Below are positions 17,736-28,531 of a stretch of 64,000 nt of DNA, one piece after another. Below the pieces are notes generated by a model. The model did not search any database. It was not told the origin of the DNA and worked only from the letters and a program-made list of their open reading frames with translations. This DNA comes from Motiliproteus sp036960175 (GTDB lineage Bacteria > Pseudomonadota > Gammaproteobacteria > Pseudomonadales > Balneatricaceae), in the NCBI GenBank assembly GCA_036960175.1, contig JBALWH010000013.1, positions 1 through 64,000 of the forward strand, read 5' to 3'. The translations under genes were made by a program, and so were the position numbers. The stretch's first letter is position 1. Each line of letters opens with the position of its first letter.

Positions 17736-20700
17736 ACTAAATCTTTGTTAGAAGTAATAATTTTACTTAACTTATCATATATTTTCTTTTGAAAAGTAAA
17801 TGGCATCGCTTTTATACGAGAAACAATATCATCAGTGCTAAGCGAGTCAATTCTCGCTTTTAATTTTCCAACTAATACTTCAACTTCTTCAAGCTCCTCA
17901 GACTTCAACGATACAAGAGGACTCTCATAATAACTTACCAACGAAGAACACTTCTCTTTGGATAAGGTTTGAAGATCATCCAAGTTAGAAAACTTCTGAA
18001 ACCAACAAGAAAAATCAGAAAACCTTTTTTCCTCGTTTCTTTCGTCAAGAATATCTGTCAACTGATCAACAAAGAAACCCATCTGTTCAAGGTCTTTCTC
18101 AGATAAATAAAGTGGAAATTCCGACTCAATTGATCCTTTGATTGAATTTAGTTCATTATCAGACATGCCAGTTAAAATTGACGAATCAAAAACATTTGCT
18201 TCAATGAACTCTGAAGACATTTTTAGCAACACATGTAAACGAGACTGGAGGATAGACCCCCAAAGAGCAGCCGCATCCCAAAGCGATTCGTAATCATTAA
18301 CCTCAAGAAAAGCACCATATTCAGATAGCTCTTTTTCACGGGAGGAGACGGACAACACTTCAATTTTTTGTGGGGATAAATCCTTACTTACCCAAGAGAA
18401 GGTAATACGCTTTATTTCTAATAATTGAGCATAACATTCATCGATATCGCTCAAGTCACGTGTATTTATAAAAATAGGCCTGATATCACGCAATAACACA
18501 AGCCGTTCCTCTATACCTAAGAGCCCTTCAACTGGCTCATATATGGAAGAAAGCTTAGATTGTTGTAATTCCAAAACCTTTGATAATTCATCAATCCTCT
18601 TAGAGATATTACTAATACGCTGATTACACTCTTTACCATCAATTTTACCCTTTAAAGATAGTATTTTTTCAGAGTAAAGCTTCCCGGAACTTATTTTTGA
18701 TCTGATTTCTTGTATTGAATGAATGAAATCTTGTATGGGAAAATCACAAAACGCCTCAGAATCTATGATCAATTGCCGAAACTCCCAGCGCACTTGTATC
18801 TGAGCAATAGACCTAATGCCGGTATCTCTGAGGGTTTTACTAAATTTGTTCAAATTAGCCGAATTTAAAGTGGATACATTCCACTCCAGCTTTCTTCTAA
18901 ATTCTTCTAAAGTTTCCATAGAATTACAAGTTTGTGTGACAACCCAACTATCAAAATTAGCCTTAACTAGAGTAATAACTAAAGATTTTAAATCAGACAA
19001 CTCTGAAAAATGACTATCACCCCACCCACCCTCAGAATTCATTACACCCTCCTTTTTCAGGATATCTGAAAGCAATCTAACAGACGACCCCATTCGACCT
19101 TCACGCTCAACAGTCATCACAGATCTCTCTAATTTTTCGAAAAACTTATCAAGGCTATCTATTTCGGACTTAGCAATAACCGATTTATCCATTAAGTAAG
19201 AAAGTCGGCCCTCCAAGGATTCTGGAATAATATCGTCACGTTGTAATACTAAGGCCTCATTGTGAAGCTCTACTAATTTCTCCTTTGAATATGTTCCCTC
19301 CCAAAGGTCAAGAAAAGACCTCCATCTACTTGAAGCATCTTCAGCCAAAAAGCGAATGGTTGTCTCAGCAAGAACCTCAACCTTAAACTCTTTCCGCCCT
19401 GCCTTCTGAGGATACGCTAAATTTAGCCAATCTGGGGATGCTATTGCTGCGCCGCTATACAACAAACGCCTATCAGGAGTATCAGATGAAATAAGTAATC
19501 CGAGAAACACTGAAGCTGATGCGGAGTTAAATCCGTATGGTGGTGAAATGAGATTCTTGTATGTATCACCTAAAGTACGACCAGGGTCATCTTTATGTAA
19601 AGTCTCAAAATATGTAAATACATCTTTAAGTACAGTAGACTGAGCTAAAGAGATACGTCCCTTTTTGTCAAATACATTCCAGCTCTTGATCAATAAACTA
19701 TCGATCCTATTTTGGAGCTTTTTAATTTGTCCTTGTACCCAGGGGAAGTTTAATTGGCGGGAAATTAAAGCTCTAGTTATCGTAATACAGTCAGCACTGC
19801 CACCTCCCCTCGCATTAGAAAACCCATCAAAATTGAAAGGAACAACAGAAGGGTAAACCTCAGAGAATATAGCACCACCAATCTTTTTCATTCTATCCAG
19901 AGGTTTAATCTGAGTACAGCCTGAGAATATATAGGTTTTTTCTTTCAACGCTGTAGAAAAGGCGTCTTTAACCTTATAACGACAACTATCCTTTTCAGGA
20001 ACTATAAAACGCCTAAATTTTTCGAAATCAGCACCACTAGTTACACTCTCAATCACCTCAAGACTAACAATATTTTTACCAATATTTCCATGCAAATCAT
20101 TAATAACAACAACCCATATTGGTGCTTTTTTTATTGTTAAAAATTTCATAGAAGCAGCAATAACTTTATCAACACCCTCTAATACAGAAGAGACATCATC
20201 CTCATCATTCAAATAAAGATATATCAATCTTCCTTTCGAGCCAAAAGGATCGATCTCAATAGCCCACTCATCAAAAGCCCTACTGATCACAGTCTTGAAA
20301 TTATTTGCATGAGCCAATAAAGGATCAAACCTCCAATCGGAAGTAGAAATATCATTAAGAACACCGAAGTCAGTTAGAAGTGGCTCAACGCTTAAATCCG
20401 TAACTGCACGCTTTATAAACAAGTCAGACATATCCGACTTATTAAACTGTGACACATTATGTTTCATCCACAGATTAAATTGAGCACGACTTGCCCCATC
20501 AGATAAAAGTTCATACTTAAATAAATCATCATTCCACTCTAATGCCCCCAATTCTTCCAACCGAGAAACAGACTTTGCAATCAATTCACTACCGCTATAA
20601 CATGCATCACTGACAAGGAGGTCAACTTGTTCTTTTGAACGGAACACAGCTCTTAATTTATCTAAAAGAGCAATAGAAACTAAAACATTTGTCTCAACAT

Positions 20701-22228
20701 TACTCAAAGACGATTCAAACCTCTCTAATAGTGAGTTGAGTGTTTCAAAGATAGATCCATTGATTTGTCTTTCAGCTGATAATAGCTCAGGTAGCATATA
20801 ATTTTTTGCAAAATTCGAAACTGGTATCTGAAACCCCTCTTTAACATCAGTTAAAGACTCAGAATCCACAGACTCTTTTATAAAAGTAAGCGCAGATCGT
20901 GACTGAACAATATCTTTCTGTCGGGTTAGAAACCAAACAGTTAAGGGGTGTAATGGCCAACAACCTTCTACGATAACATTGGAAAACTGCTGAAGATCTC
21001 CCCAGACAGAAAAATCAGAGAACCCAGGTAAAGCGCTTGCAAGGCGATTATGGAGCTGTAATACCTCAGCTTTATCGAATTTATTACGCTTATATTCTTC
21101 GAATTTAGAGGAATCCCTTTCCATCATATTCGCAATGATTGTTTCCAAATTAGAGGAAAGATATATCTTATCTGCTGCGTCGTATCGAGTAACATAACGC
21201 TGAATTTGACGAAGGCCAATACCACTAAAGCGCTTTAAGTACGCCTTTAGCTCATACTGAATAAATCCAACAAATCTAACTTTAGACTTATTATCTTGAA
21301 CGCCCTGGAACAGTTGCTGCAAAACAGAGTCGCCAGCCAACGAGGGCTTTTCAGCTGCATACTCTAAGTACCTACCAAACTCATCAAAAAGAATTACCAT
21401 ATGAGAAAATGGACCATCGTCTCCGCAATAGCATGAAATAACAGACTCAATGAGGTCTTGTATTGACTCTTGGCCCTCTACCGGTATGGGTGACCCATTG
21501 GCATTAAGATAAATAGAGTCAACATCACTATATATATCCTCATCCCTTTCACGCAATGCAGATATAATTTGATCAACATTCTTAATTGTGAATAATTTTG
21601 TAAATTCAGATTTTCTAATTTCAAAATTTCTTAACACAAACTCTTCAGCTATTTGAAACCTGGGAGACAACAATCTTAGCGGCTCTAAATCTAAATCTAG
21701 AGCACCAATCTTTCTAAAGATCTCACTGCTAATTGCATTTCCCAAATGAAAGCCACTCATACCATCAAGTGTTATCACTAATGCAGGCTTAACTGAGCGG
21801 GAAAAATAGCTTGACACATATTCGCCAATTTGACTATCAACCTTACTTAACCCGGAGAGTATGGCATTACTAGTTGGTGATAAAGGAGCGGTGAATAACT
21901 GGGCAAGCGTCAAAGCAAGATGGGACTTACCAGAACCATAGCCAGCTATTACTAGAGAATAAGGATTTACATCCAGGTCTTTGTCACCAACTTCAATTTT
22001 CTGTATAAACTCAGCCAAAAACGAAGCTGAATCTTTTAATACATATTGAGAATCATACTCACTATCTGAGGATTTGGAGACGCCGTGATATTGAGGACCA
22101 TGGAAAACATATGACTCAGCTGCATGCAAAGCCATTTCGGGACGACTATCTATCCAATTTACTTGAACGGCACCATCAAAGAAATTACTATCGTTAAACT
22201 TTACAACTTCTGATAACTTCATTTTCAA
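17732..22228 (-). CDS. Second large P-loop ATPase (SspC/BrxC-like), last gene of the restriction operon
   Basis: The 1498-residue protein has Walker A GYGSGKSH at 96-103 and Walker B-like MVILFDEFGRYLEYA near 280-295, then long helical stretches with coiled-coil character in the last 450 residues. The type is the same as the sspC-like product (large ATPase behind a DUF4007 gene), but it is much longer and carried in the opposite operon. Two bases separate it from the DUF4007-like gene upstream. It may drive restriction or give the restriction proteins their own recognition module. The family assignment is by architecture, since I could not align the sequences. AT-rich like dptFGH. Confidence 0.65.
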   Translation of the reverse strand: MKMKLSEVVKFNDSNFFDGAVQVNWIDSRPEMALHAAESYVFHGPQYHGVSKSSDSEYDSQYVLKDSASFLAEFIQKIEVGDKDLDVNPYSLVIAGYGSGKSHLALTLAQLFTAPLSPTSNAILSGLSKVDSQIGEYVSSYFSRSVKPALVITLDGMSGFHLGNAISSEIFRKIGALDLDLEPLRLLSPRFQIAEEFVLRNFEIRKSEFTKLFTIKNVDQIISALRERDEDIYSDVDSIYLNANGSPIPVEGQESIQDLIESVISCYCGDDGPFSHMVILFDEFGRYLEYAAEKPSLAGDSVLQQLFQGVQDNKSKVRFVGFIQYELKAYLKRFSGIGLRQIQRYVTRYDAADKIYLSSNLETIIANMMERDSSKFEEYKRNKFDKAEVLQLHNRLASALPGFSDFSVWGDLQQFSNVIVEGCWPLHPLTVWFLTRQKDIVQSRSALTFIKESVDSESLTDVKEGFQIPVSNFAKNYMLPELLSAERQINGSIFETLNSLLERFESSLSNVETNVLVSIALLDKLRAVFRSKEQVDLLVSDACYSGSELIAKSVSRLEELGALEWNDDLFKYELLSDGASRAQFNLWMKHNVSQFNKSDMSDLFIKRAVTDLSVEPLLTDFGVLNDISTSDWRFDPLLAHANNFKTVISRAFDEWAIEIDPFGSKGRLIYLYLNDEDDVSSVLEGVDKVIAASMKFLTIKKAPIWVVVINDLHGNIGKNIVSLEVIESVTSGADFEKFRRFIVPEKDSCRYKVKDAFSTALKEKTYIFSGCTQIKPLDRMKKIGGAIFSEVYPSVVPFNFDGFSNARGGGSADCITITRALISRQLNFPWVQGQIKKLQNRIDSLLIKSWNVFDKKGRISLAQSTVLKDVFTYFETLHKDDPGRTLGDTYKNLISPPYGFNSASASVFLGLLISSDTPDRRLLYSGAAIASPDWLNLAYPQKAGRKEFKVEVLAETTIRFLAEDASSRWRSFLDLWEGTYSKEKLVELHNEALVLQRDDIIPESLEGRLSYLMDKSVIAKSEIDSLDKFFEKLERSVMTVEREGRMGSSVRLLSDILKKEGVMNSEGGWGDSHFSELSDLKSLVITLVKANFDSWVVTQTCNSMETLEEFRRKLEWNVSTLNSANLNKFSKTLRDTGIRSIAQIQVRWEFRQLIIDSEAFCDFPIQDFIHSIQEIRSKISSGKLYSEKILSLKGKIDGKECNQRISNISKRIDELSKVLELQQSKLSSIYEPVEGLLGIEERLVLLRDIRPIFINTRDLSDIDECYAQLLEIKRITFSWVSKDLSPQKIEVLSVSSREKELSEYGAFLEVNDYESLWDAAALWGSILQSRLHVLLKMSSEFIEANVFDSSILTGMSDNELNSIKGSIESEFPLYLSEKDLEQMGFFVDQLTDILDERNEEKRFSDFSCWFQKFSNLDDLQTLSKEKCSSLVSYYESPLVSLKSEELEEVEVLVGKLKARIDSLSTDDIVSRIKAMPFTFQKKIYDKLSKIITSNKDLV

Positions 22229-22230
22229 TC

Positions 22231-23106
22231 CTAGACTAATTCATCATATATATTTTTTACAAGCATCTTCGAAGACACAGTTTTTATCACTAACAGGCCT
22301 CCTGTCTGCATATCAGAACTCAAATAGCCTTTTTCCTGCATCCACTGAACCAACTTATCCCAAACATTTGGCGCCCATAAAAAAATCGAATTTAACCCCG
22401 TCTCAGAAACAATCTCTTGAAAATCACACTGTTCAGAAAAACCAAAATCCTCCCAAACTTTTATAAGATAATAAGCATAAAGCGGGAAAAACACCTTATC
22501 ATTACTTAAAGGAGACCTTGATATTGATTTTCCATCAGGCCGCTTAGCATCAAACTCACCCAAAAGCGCACCCGTAGAGGATAAGCTAGATTCATTAAAA
22601 TAAGTTGATAAAAAAGTACTACATATCCTATCAAGTCGAGATTTTACATTGATACTTTCAGAAAGAAGAAGCATGAAATCATTCAGTGAAAAGAAGCTAT
22701 CTAAACGATTTGAAGAGCCTGAAAAAAGGACACCCCATGGCTCAACGATTGAAACTATACTATCGCCGTCCTTATAAGATCGACACAACATAAGATGAAT
22801 AAGAAGATGACTGACGTCCTCACTAAGACTAGGGTCTGAGTCAAGAATGACAACACCTAGCTCAGTTAGTGAAATCGTCCACCTTCCGGATTTTTTTTCT
22901 GATGAAATTACTCCAGCCCCGGTAAGGTAATGGATAATCGGTTCAACCTTGCCAGACGAATCACCGGTGGGTATTCCCGTCACAGCAGATATCTCATTTT
23001 TATCCATTGAGATCTCTGATTCCGCAAGCCTTATCAAAGCCGCTCCATATTTATATTCAAAGACGAAAGACTGCGAAAAATTTATGTTCAGCTGACTAGC
23101 TTTCAT
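22231..23106 (-). CDS. Second DUF4007-like protein, inside the restriction operon
   Basis: The 291-residue protein resembles the sspB-like product in layout: FSQSFVFEYKYGAALIRLA matches the FTGHDTFPLRYGWLHKA region, GIPTGDSSGKVEPIIHYLTG with GVIS matches the winged-helix region, and LLIHLMLCRSYKDG matches the LLHFWLN region. Similarity is weak, so it is a divergent member. It overlaps the end of dptH by 11 bases and precedes the large ATPase gene by two, so the DUF4007-plus-ATPase unit is repeated here. If DUF4007 gives nicking or DNA-binding activity, this copy may do so for the restriction complex. Confidence 0.55.
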   Translation of the reverse strand: MKASQLNINFSQSFVFEYKYGAALIRLAESEISMDKNEISAVTGIPTGDSSGKVEPIIHYLTGAGVISSEKKSGRWTISLTELGVVILDSDPSLSEDVSHLLIHLMLCRSYKDGDSIVSIVEPWGVLFSGSSNRLDSFFSLNDFMLLLSESINVKSRLDRICSTFLSTYFNESSLSSTGALLGEFDAKRPDGKSISRSPLSNDKVFFPLYAYYLIKVWEDFGFSEQCDFQEIVSETGLNSIFLWAPNVWDKLVQWMQEKGYLSSDMQTGGLLVIKTVSSKMLVKNIYDELV

Positions 23107-26100
23107 TTGAATTATCCATACGACTCTCTAAAGAAGATACATTAACCAGAATAGCCTCTTCGATAAACTTACCATTAGATTTAACATTGGAACCCAAAGA
23201 CCAACATTGACCTTTTTCCAATTTAGACAACCGCTCAACCCAAGATTTCCGATTCTCACCAGTAGCATTTGACAAAATCTTCGCATAACTCTCAATTTCA
23301 GTTGACGCGGGTTTAAAGAATAGTTTATGGCCAGCTTGAAACAAACGATCTTTTTCTTCCGAGTTAAACTGACTCACTGTTTGTGTTGCCAATAGCATAC
23401 CTAAACCAAACTTTCTTCCTTCTCTCAGCATTTTATCAATAGGCGAGTCACTAGAATGATCTAGATTTTGAATTTCATCTAAAACTATTGGCATTGGGTT
23501 ATTTTTTGTTCCTTCATTTTGAGAGAAATCCCAAATATCCCACAATGCGAATTCAGTGATAATCTTTTGTATATCACTTGCATAACCTTTTAATTGAATC
23601 ACATCCACACCAACATCAGGTGATGAAATTAAATCTTTCCAGCTGACATTTTCATTATCAACGAAAGCATTCGCTCTTACAAAAGGCTCAATTTTATTTG
23701 CGACTGTTTCACCGTAACTACTATCATCACGAAGATCATTTACTAGTTGATCAAATGTATATTTCTCGTATGAATCCAAACCAAAACTGATAACACGAAC
23801 TAAAGCCGCCTTCTGCTGCTCCCCTAATGAATATATAGAGGAGAATATACTCTGTATTCGAGTGGCGACGTCATATGAACTTTCTTCAATTACCGGCATC
23901 GACGGATCTAATATTTGAGTTTGTCTTCTAAAGGGACTGATAGCTAGACCACCATTTCTTATGAAATGGTCTCTAGGTGAAGCCATGGATTTGAATCCAG
24001 TTTCCGTATGTGTAGGAAGAAAACCATCAGTATAATCTATTACAAAACTGTGGATCTTCGACTTGGCTAACTCAGATAATAAGCATTGAATCCCATAGGT
24101 CTTCCCTGAACCTGAAGACCCAAAAATAACCATATGCCTGTTAGGTAGTTTGTCATGCCCGTAATACCAGAATACAGGCTCATTATTTATGCGCGTGCCT
24201 AATAATATTTTTTCTGGAATCATCTCACTTGCAGGCAATACTGATTGAATATTTTCCAAATCACTAATGGGTTCACTATTTCCTTTCATCACCTTAGTAT
24301 TTTCAATCTCGTCTTTAACCATCTCATGATGTGTATCTTCCGATATATTTGGAGTGCCCAATGGTTCAATAATGACAATATTATTCTGATCTAAAACATC
24401 AAGGCCTGTTTCAATCTTTGTCTCTACATAAGCTACTGAAGTTTCAGATTCAAGAGTATCTGCTTGAACATCATTAGATGTATTAGCCAAAAAATGTGAC
24501 CCTGAACCTTCCACATCATTAAAATAACCATTAACAGGCGCTTGAATTATTACGGGAGGTTCCACATTATAGTTTTCGAACTGCCCCTTTGAGCTCAACA
24601 TCTGTGATAGTCCATCAAAGCCCAATTCAACATGCATTAGCTTACTTGACTGATCAGCAGCAACACTATTCGATACAGGAATCCAAGAAACCTTAGGCTC
24701 TGAAAGCTCGACATCAGTCCAGAAAGTGAAAACAGTACCCCTCCACTCTATCTCGTAATAACCCTCAGATAATTTTGCCAATGTATTCTCTAACTTGCGT
24801 AACTGTTGATCATTCAAATTTACACTAGATCGAGATACTAAAGATCGCTGCAATTGCCCCCACCAATACCGTCGATCAAAGCCATCTCCAACAGAAGTAG
24901 AATCACTAGGTCTGAACAGCGCGCCTAAATACTTAATACCTTCGGTAACTTGGTTAATCGCCTTATCTATATGTGACTCACTTTGTTTAGCAAATTTACA
25001 TTCTAGTATTTCGGCCTTAATAAGAGGCACAGTATTATCACCACGATCTACAAGTTCAAGCATAAGTAAATCAGGCCTATATGAAATATCGTGCAAGCCT
25101 AAAGTAAACCAATGCCTATGTGAATCCAATGGAATAATTTTTTTGAACAGGCCACCTGGAGAATTGTACATAAAATCGATCAACGTAAAGCCAACAATCT
25201 CCCTATTCCTACTATCCTGTCCCATTATTGATTTAATACTTGAAAACCCAATTAAATCATTTTCGTGATTAGCAACAGCATTTGAAATTTTTATTGTTGT
25301 CTCAGCATCAGCATGAGGTAAAAGCTGTTTAATATTTGACTTCAGTTTCTCTATCAAGCGTGAAGACGAATTAAAAGAGGACGAAACGGTTAAATTAAGT
25401 TCTCCAAATGCACCTAATCCGGTAGAAAAACTAACTACTTTTCTTCGGTCCTTATCATCAGACTCTAAAAGTAGCTTTTTATCTATAAATGGATCAATCG
25501 AAGCTACCCAATTGCCGCTATTATGAAGTTCATCAACAACCTCCTTCCAGGGCTGATAATCAACATGACCAATTACCAGGTGATCTTTTGATGAGTCGCT
25601 ACTTGTTCTTAACCTTGCTGACATATCAGCATGACGAGTCTGTATACGAAGACGACGATTACTCAGTATAGAAAATCGCTTAAACCGATCTTCATCTCTA
25701 ATAGGGCGTGGATATTCAGAAATAGGAAATTGTGAGCCCGCATCTCCATGAAAATCAAACGAGAATTCATCAGTAGAGATAATACTTCCCTTAATTGAAG
25801 AACTTAAGAAACTGAACAGGAATGCCAAATCATAAACACTCTCGTCCCGTTTCAAAACATCTAGAAGCCCACCTTTTGCAACATAACGATGAGCCACCTT
25901 GAGATCCAAGCGTCTAAAACGAACATCATTAAACCTCTCTTGGATATCATTTTTCCATAGATCTAGACTAACCTCCATTGCTTTAGGCGATGAGGATGTA
26001 GAAAAAACATTTAAAGAAACACTGAAAGGGTCTGTAGATCCGTTATTCTTGTTAAGAATTTTAACTAGAAAGGCATCAAGGCCAGCAAGAATCACATTTA

Positions 26101-28531
26101 AACTTTTAACATTCACAGCAAGAATACTAATTCCGTCATGAGAATGAGCAGCCATACTGTAGTAATCTTCTAGCACTGTAGATACGATACTTTGCTCTTC
26201 AGTGCTTCGAATCAGCTCACTAACTTCCTCTTCAACATCCTCCCTTAAAAGAGTTTGAACTGCTACGGACCCACTATCTTGAGGAGTCATGCCGATATAG
26301 GATAAATATCCAAAATCTTTGGTCTCAGCAGTCATTTGATTAGTGTCATCCATACACAAGATTGATATAGGTCTTGATATGGTAGATAACTCTAAAAGAC
26401 GATCAAACAAATTAGAATTTTTCTCATCAACAAAATAATGAGCAACGATCTCAGGAAAGCCATCAATTAAAAACTTTATGCGCGCACTCTCCATCTCCAA
26501 AAAAGCAGGAGAAAGTCCCCATACTACAGCCCGATCTAGATAGCTTTGATTTGAATCTACACTTTTACCAGATATCAAATAGGACTTATACAAGCGACGT
26601 AGAACCGTCTGGGATCCTAATTTCTCTTCACTTAATACGTCCTCTGCAAGTTTTTGATAACTCTCAATCACATTTGCAAGGTATGATTTCGAACTACTAT
26701 AAAAACCATCACTTAAAAAAGAATTCAACCACTCTTTATAAGAGTCAGAAAGTGTATGAATACCTGCTTGCAATCCAGCATCAACCTCCCCTATACCTCC
26801 AACTAGATTTACAACTTCCAGCTCTATCAACACTTGAGACAAGAGACGATTAGCTTCATCGTCATCAGCGGCATAATATAAAGCAGTTAAAAACTCATCT
26901 GGTATCTTGAAAAAAGGTAATACTCCATAATCATTTTGACTTAAAGATTTCAACTTTTCTGACAAATTTCTTGCTCCCAGCAATCTAACTCTTTCCGGAT
27001 GATTGCTTGGAAGAGCCCACTTCCAAGTAGATTTATAAAGTAGGTCCTCGGGCTCATCAGAAGAAAAAATAATATCAAATGTGAGAGCTGGTCGTTTTCG
27101 CGAAACAGAACAACTTAATACGTCAAATTCCGCCACAAAACATAAACTAATATCTCTTTCCCAAGCCCTCCAGTCCTCTCTCATCTGTTCACGATCAACG
27201 GGAAACCTAACATCAACGGAACCTAGTCTTTCTTCAATCCCTCCAAGCACGCCCTTAATTAATTCTCTAGCTACAAACTCACTACTTTCTCCTTCATGAC
27301 TTTCATCACCATCAACTAAATCATGCTCGAAGTGCGTTATTTCAATGGTCATTTTTGTCGTTTTTTCTACATTAAAACGTCCAGCCGAAGATAAATACTC
27401 CACCAAAGAACGCCATAAGGCAGCAATAAAAACCTCACTACTTGAACCCGATAAAAGCGGAGTTTTTTTAGATTTTACCCCTTCACTCTTCGGCACCGTA
27501 CCCAAAATATTCATTAGGGGAAATAGATCGACAAGTAACAATTTGTCTCGACTACTAACACTAGCATTTTCTATGAAATCAATAAGGCATTTACAATATT
27601 CTTCAGAAGCATCAAACCCTGGCTTACCTTCTTTAGACAAAGGAATAGACAACTCGCCATTTAGGACTGCTAGTTCGACCTTATCTTTATCCTTATTCCT
27701 CTGTGAATTTGTTTTGTAGCGAGAATGAGAAAGAAACCTTTCAGCCTCAAAAAACAACCTCATATTTTTTTTAACTAATATTCCTTCAGGAAATTCAAAA
27801 TCAAAATATGGAAGATCCAACAAGCCGAAACTATTTAGCAAGGCCTCACATACATCTGAGACCGAAGTAACACCACCCGAATCGCCAAAGACATCAGAAA
27901 TGTAATTACTGACTTGCTGTAATGTCAGTGCCTTCACGCTCATGACCTTCTGAAGAAGATCATCTAGACTATCAATCTGCGAATCTGGTGCAGAAACGCC
28001 TAGCCCTTTCAATAGGCTTGTAACCCATAGATTAAAACCTTTATCCATATCACGCCAAATAGTTTCAGGCGTAACGATATAAAAATCAGATAAGCCGCCC
28101 TGATCAGTCGCATACTCCAAACCAACAAGAAGAACGAAGAGCGAAGCTACACCCTCTTGCTTGCAAGTTCTATTACGATACCAAGTCAACTGATCCTCTG
28201 TATCGATCCAACTGTTTACAGTGTCGAGATCAATCTCTTCCTTCTCGGAAAAGTCACTCAAAACACTAGAGTCATCAGACACCCATGCTTCGTACAAACC
28301 TGTGGAAACTCTAAAATAGTTTTTATGTGGTGCTCCACCGACCTCAGATAAAACTCGCTTATCCAGCATTAAAAATAACTTTAATGCCTGTTCAGGAGGG
28401 AGGCTATGCACAATAATTCTTGATTCGAAAAAATCATTATCGCGATCATATGCAGACTTCCACTGGAGAAAAATATATTCAACCAAGGTGTTAAGATAAA
28501 TGTTTTTATTCATTGACATGCCACTACTCAT
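23096..28531 (-). CDS. dptH: DNA phosphorothioation-dependent restriction protein DptH
   Basis: The largest restriction subunit (1811 residues). The N-terminal two thirds are poorly conserved helical sequence. A HerA/FtsK-like ATPase lies at the C-terminus: Walker A GSSGSGKT near residue 1470 and Walker B VLDEIQN followed by MLLATQTVSQF (sensor region). DptH proteins are normally about 1,700-1,800 residues. With DptF and DptG it restricts DNA lacking PT modification. It overlaps dptG by eight bases and the DUF4007-like gene by 11. Confidence 0.9.
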   Translation of the reverse strand: MSSGMSMNKNIYLNTLVEYIFLQWKSAYDRDNDFFESRIIVHSLPPEQALKLFLMLDKRVLSEVGGAPHKNYFRVSTGLYEAWVSDDSSVLSDFSEKEEIDLDTVNSWIDTEDQLTWYRNRTCKQEGVASLFVLLVGLEYATDQGGLSDFYIVTPETIWRDMDKGFNLWVTSLLKGLGVSAPDSQIDSLDDLLQKVMSVKALTLQQVSNYISDVFGDSGGVTSVSDVCEALLNSFGLLDLPYFDFEFPEGILVKKNMRLFFEAERFLSHSRYKTNSQRNKDKDKVELAVLNGELSIPLSKEGKPGFDASEEYCKCLIDFIENASVSSRDKLLLVDLFPLMNILGTVPKSEGVKSKKTPLLSGSSSEVFIAALWRSLVEYLSSAGRFNVEKTTKMTIEITHFEHDLVDGDESHEGESSEFVARELIKGVLGGIEERLGSVDVRFPVDREQMREDWRAWERDISLCFVAEFDVLSCSVSRKRPALTFDIIFSSDEPEDLLYKSTWKWALPSNHPERVRLLGARNLSEKLKSLSQNDYGVLPFFKIPDEFLTALYYAADDDEANRLLSQVLIELEVVNLVGGIGEVDAGLQAGIHTLSDSYKEWLNSFLSDGFYSSSKSYLANVIESYQKLAEDVLSEEKLGSQTVLRRLYKSYLISGKSVDSNQSYLDRAVVWGLSPAFLEMESARIKFLIDGFPEIVAHYFVDEKNSNLFDRLLELSTISRPISILCMDDTNQMTAETKDFGYLSYIGMTPQDSGSVAVQTLLREDVEEEVSELIRSTEEQSIVSTVLEDYYSMAAHSHDGISILAVNVKSLNVILAGLDAFLVKILNKNNGSTDPFSVSLNVFSTSSSPKAMEVSLDLWKNDIQERFNDVRFRRLDLKVAHRYVAKGGLLDVLKRDESVYDLAFLFSFLSSSIKGSIISTDEFSFDFHGDAGSQFPISEYPRPIRDEDRFKRFSILSNRRLRIQTRHADMSARLRTSSDSSKDHLVIGHVDYQPWKEVVDELHNSGNWVASIDPFIDKKLLLESDDKDRRKVVSFSTGLGAFGELNLTVSSSFNSSSRLIEKLKSNIKQLLPHADAETTIKISNAVANHENDLIGFSSIKSIMGQDSRNREIVGFTLIDFMYNSPGGLFKKIIPLDSHRHWFTLGLHDISYRPDLLMLELVDRGDNTVPLIKAEILECKFAKQSESHIDKAINQVTEGIKYLGALFRPSDSTSVGDGFDRRYWWGQLQRSLVSRSSVNLNDQQLRKLENTLAKLSEGYYEIEWRGTVFTFWTDVELSEPKVSWIPVSNSVAADQSSKLMHVELGFDGLSQMLSSKGQFENYNVEPPVIIQAPVNGYFNDVEGSGSHFLANTSNDVQADTLESETSVAYVETKIETGLDVLDQNNIVIIEPLGTPNISEDTHHEMVKDEIENTKVMKGNSEPISDLENIQSVLPASEMIPEKILLGTRINNEPVFWYYGHDKLPNRHMVIFGSSGSGKTYGIQCLLSELAKSKIHSFVIDYTDGFLPTHTETGFKSMASPRDHFIRNGGLAISPFRRQTQILDPSMPVIEESSYDVATRIQSIFSSIYSLGEQQKAALVRVISFGLDSYEKYTFDQLVNDLRDDSSYGETVANKIEPFVRANAFVDNENVSWKDLISSPDVGVDVIQLKGYASDIQKIITEFALWDIWDFSQNEGTKNNPMPIVLDEIQNLDHSSDSPIDKMLREGRKFGLGMLLATQTVSQFNSEEKDRLFQAGHKLFFKPASTEIESYAKILSNATGENRKSWVERLSKLEKGQCWSLGSNVKSNGKFIEEAILVNVSSLESRMDNSNES

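Noticed and set aside
25489..27719. Plus-strand open frames opposite dptH
   Set aside because: They are shadows of the AT-rich dptH coding strand, without ribosome sites or recognisable domains.
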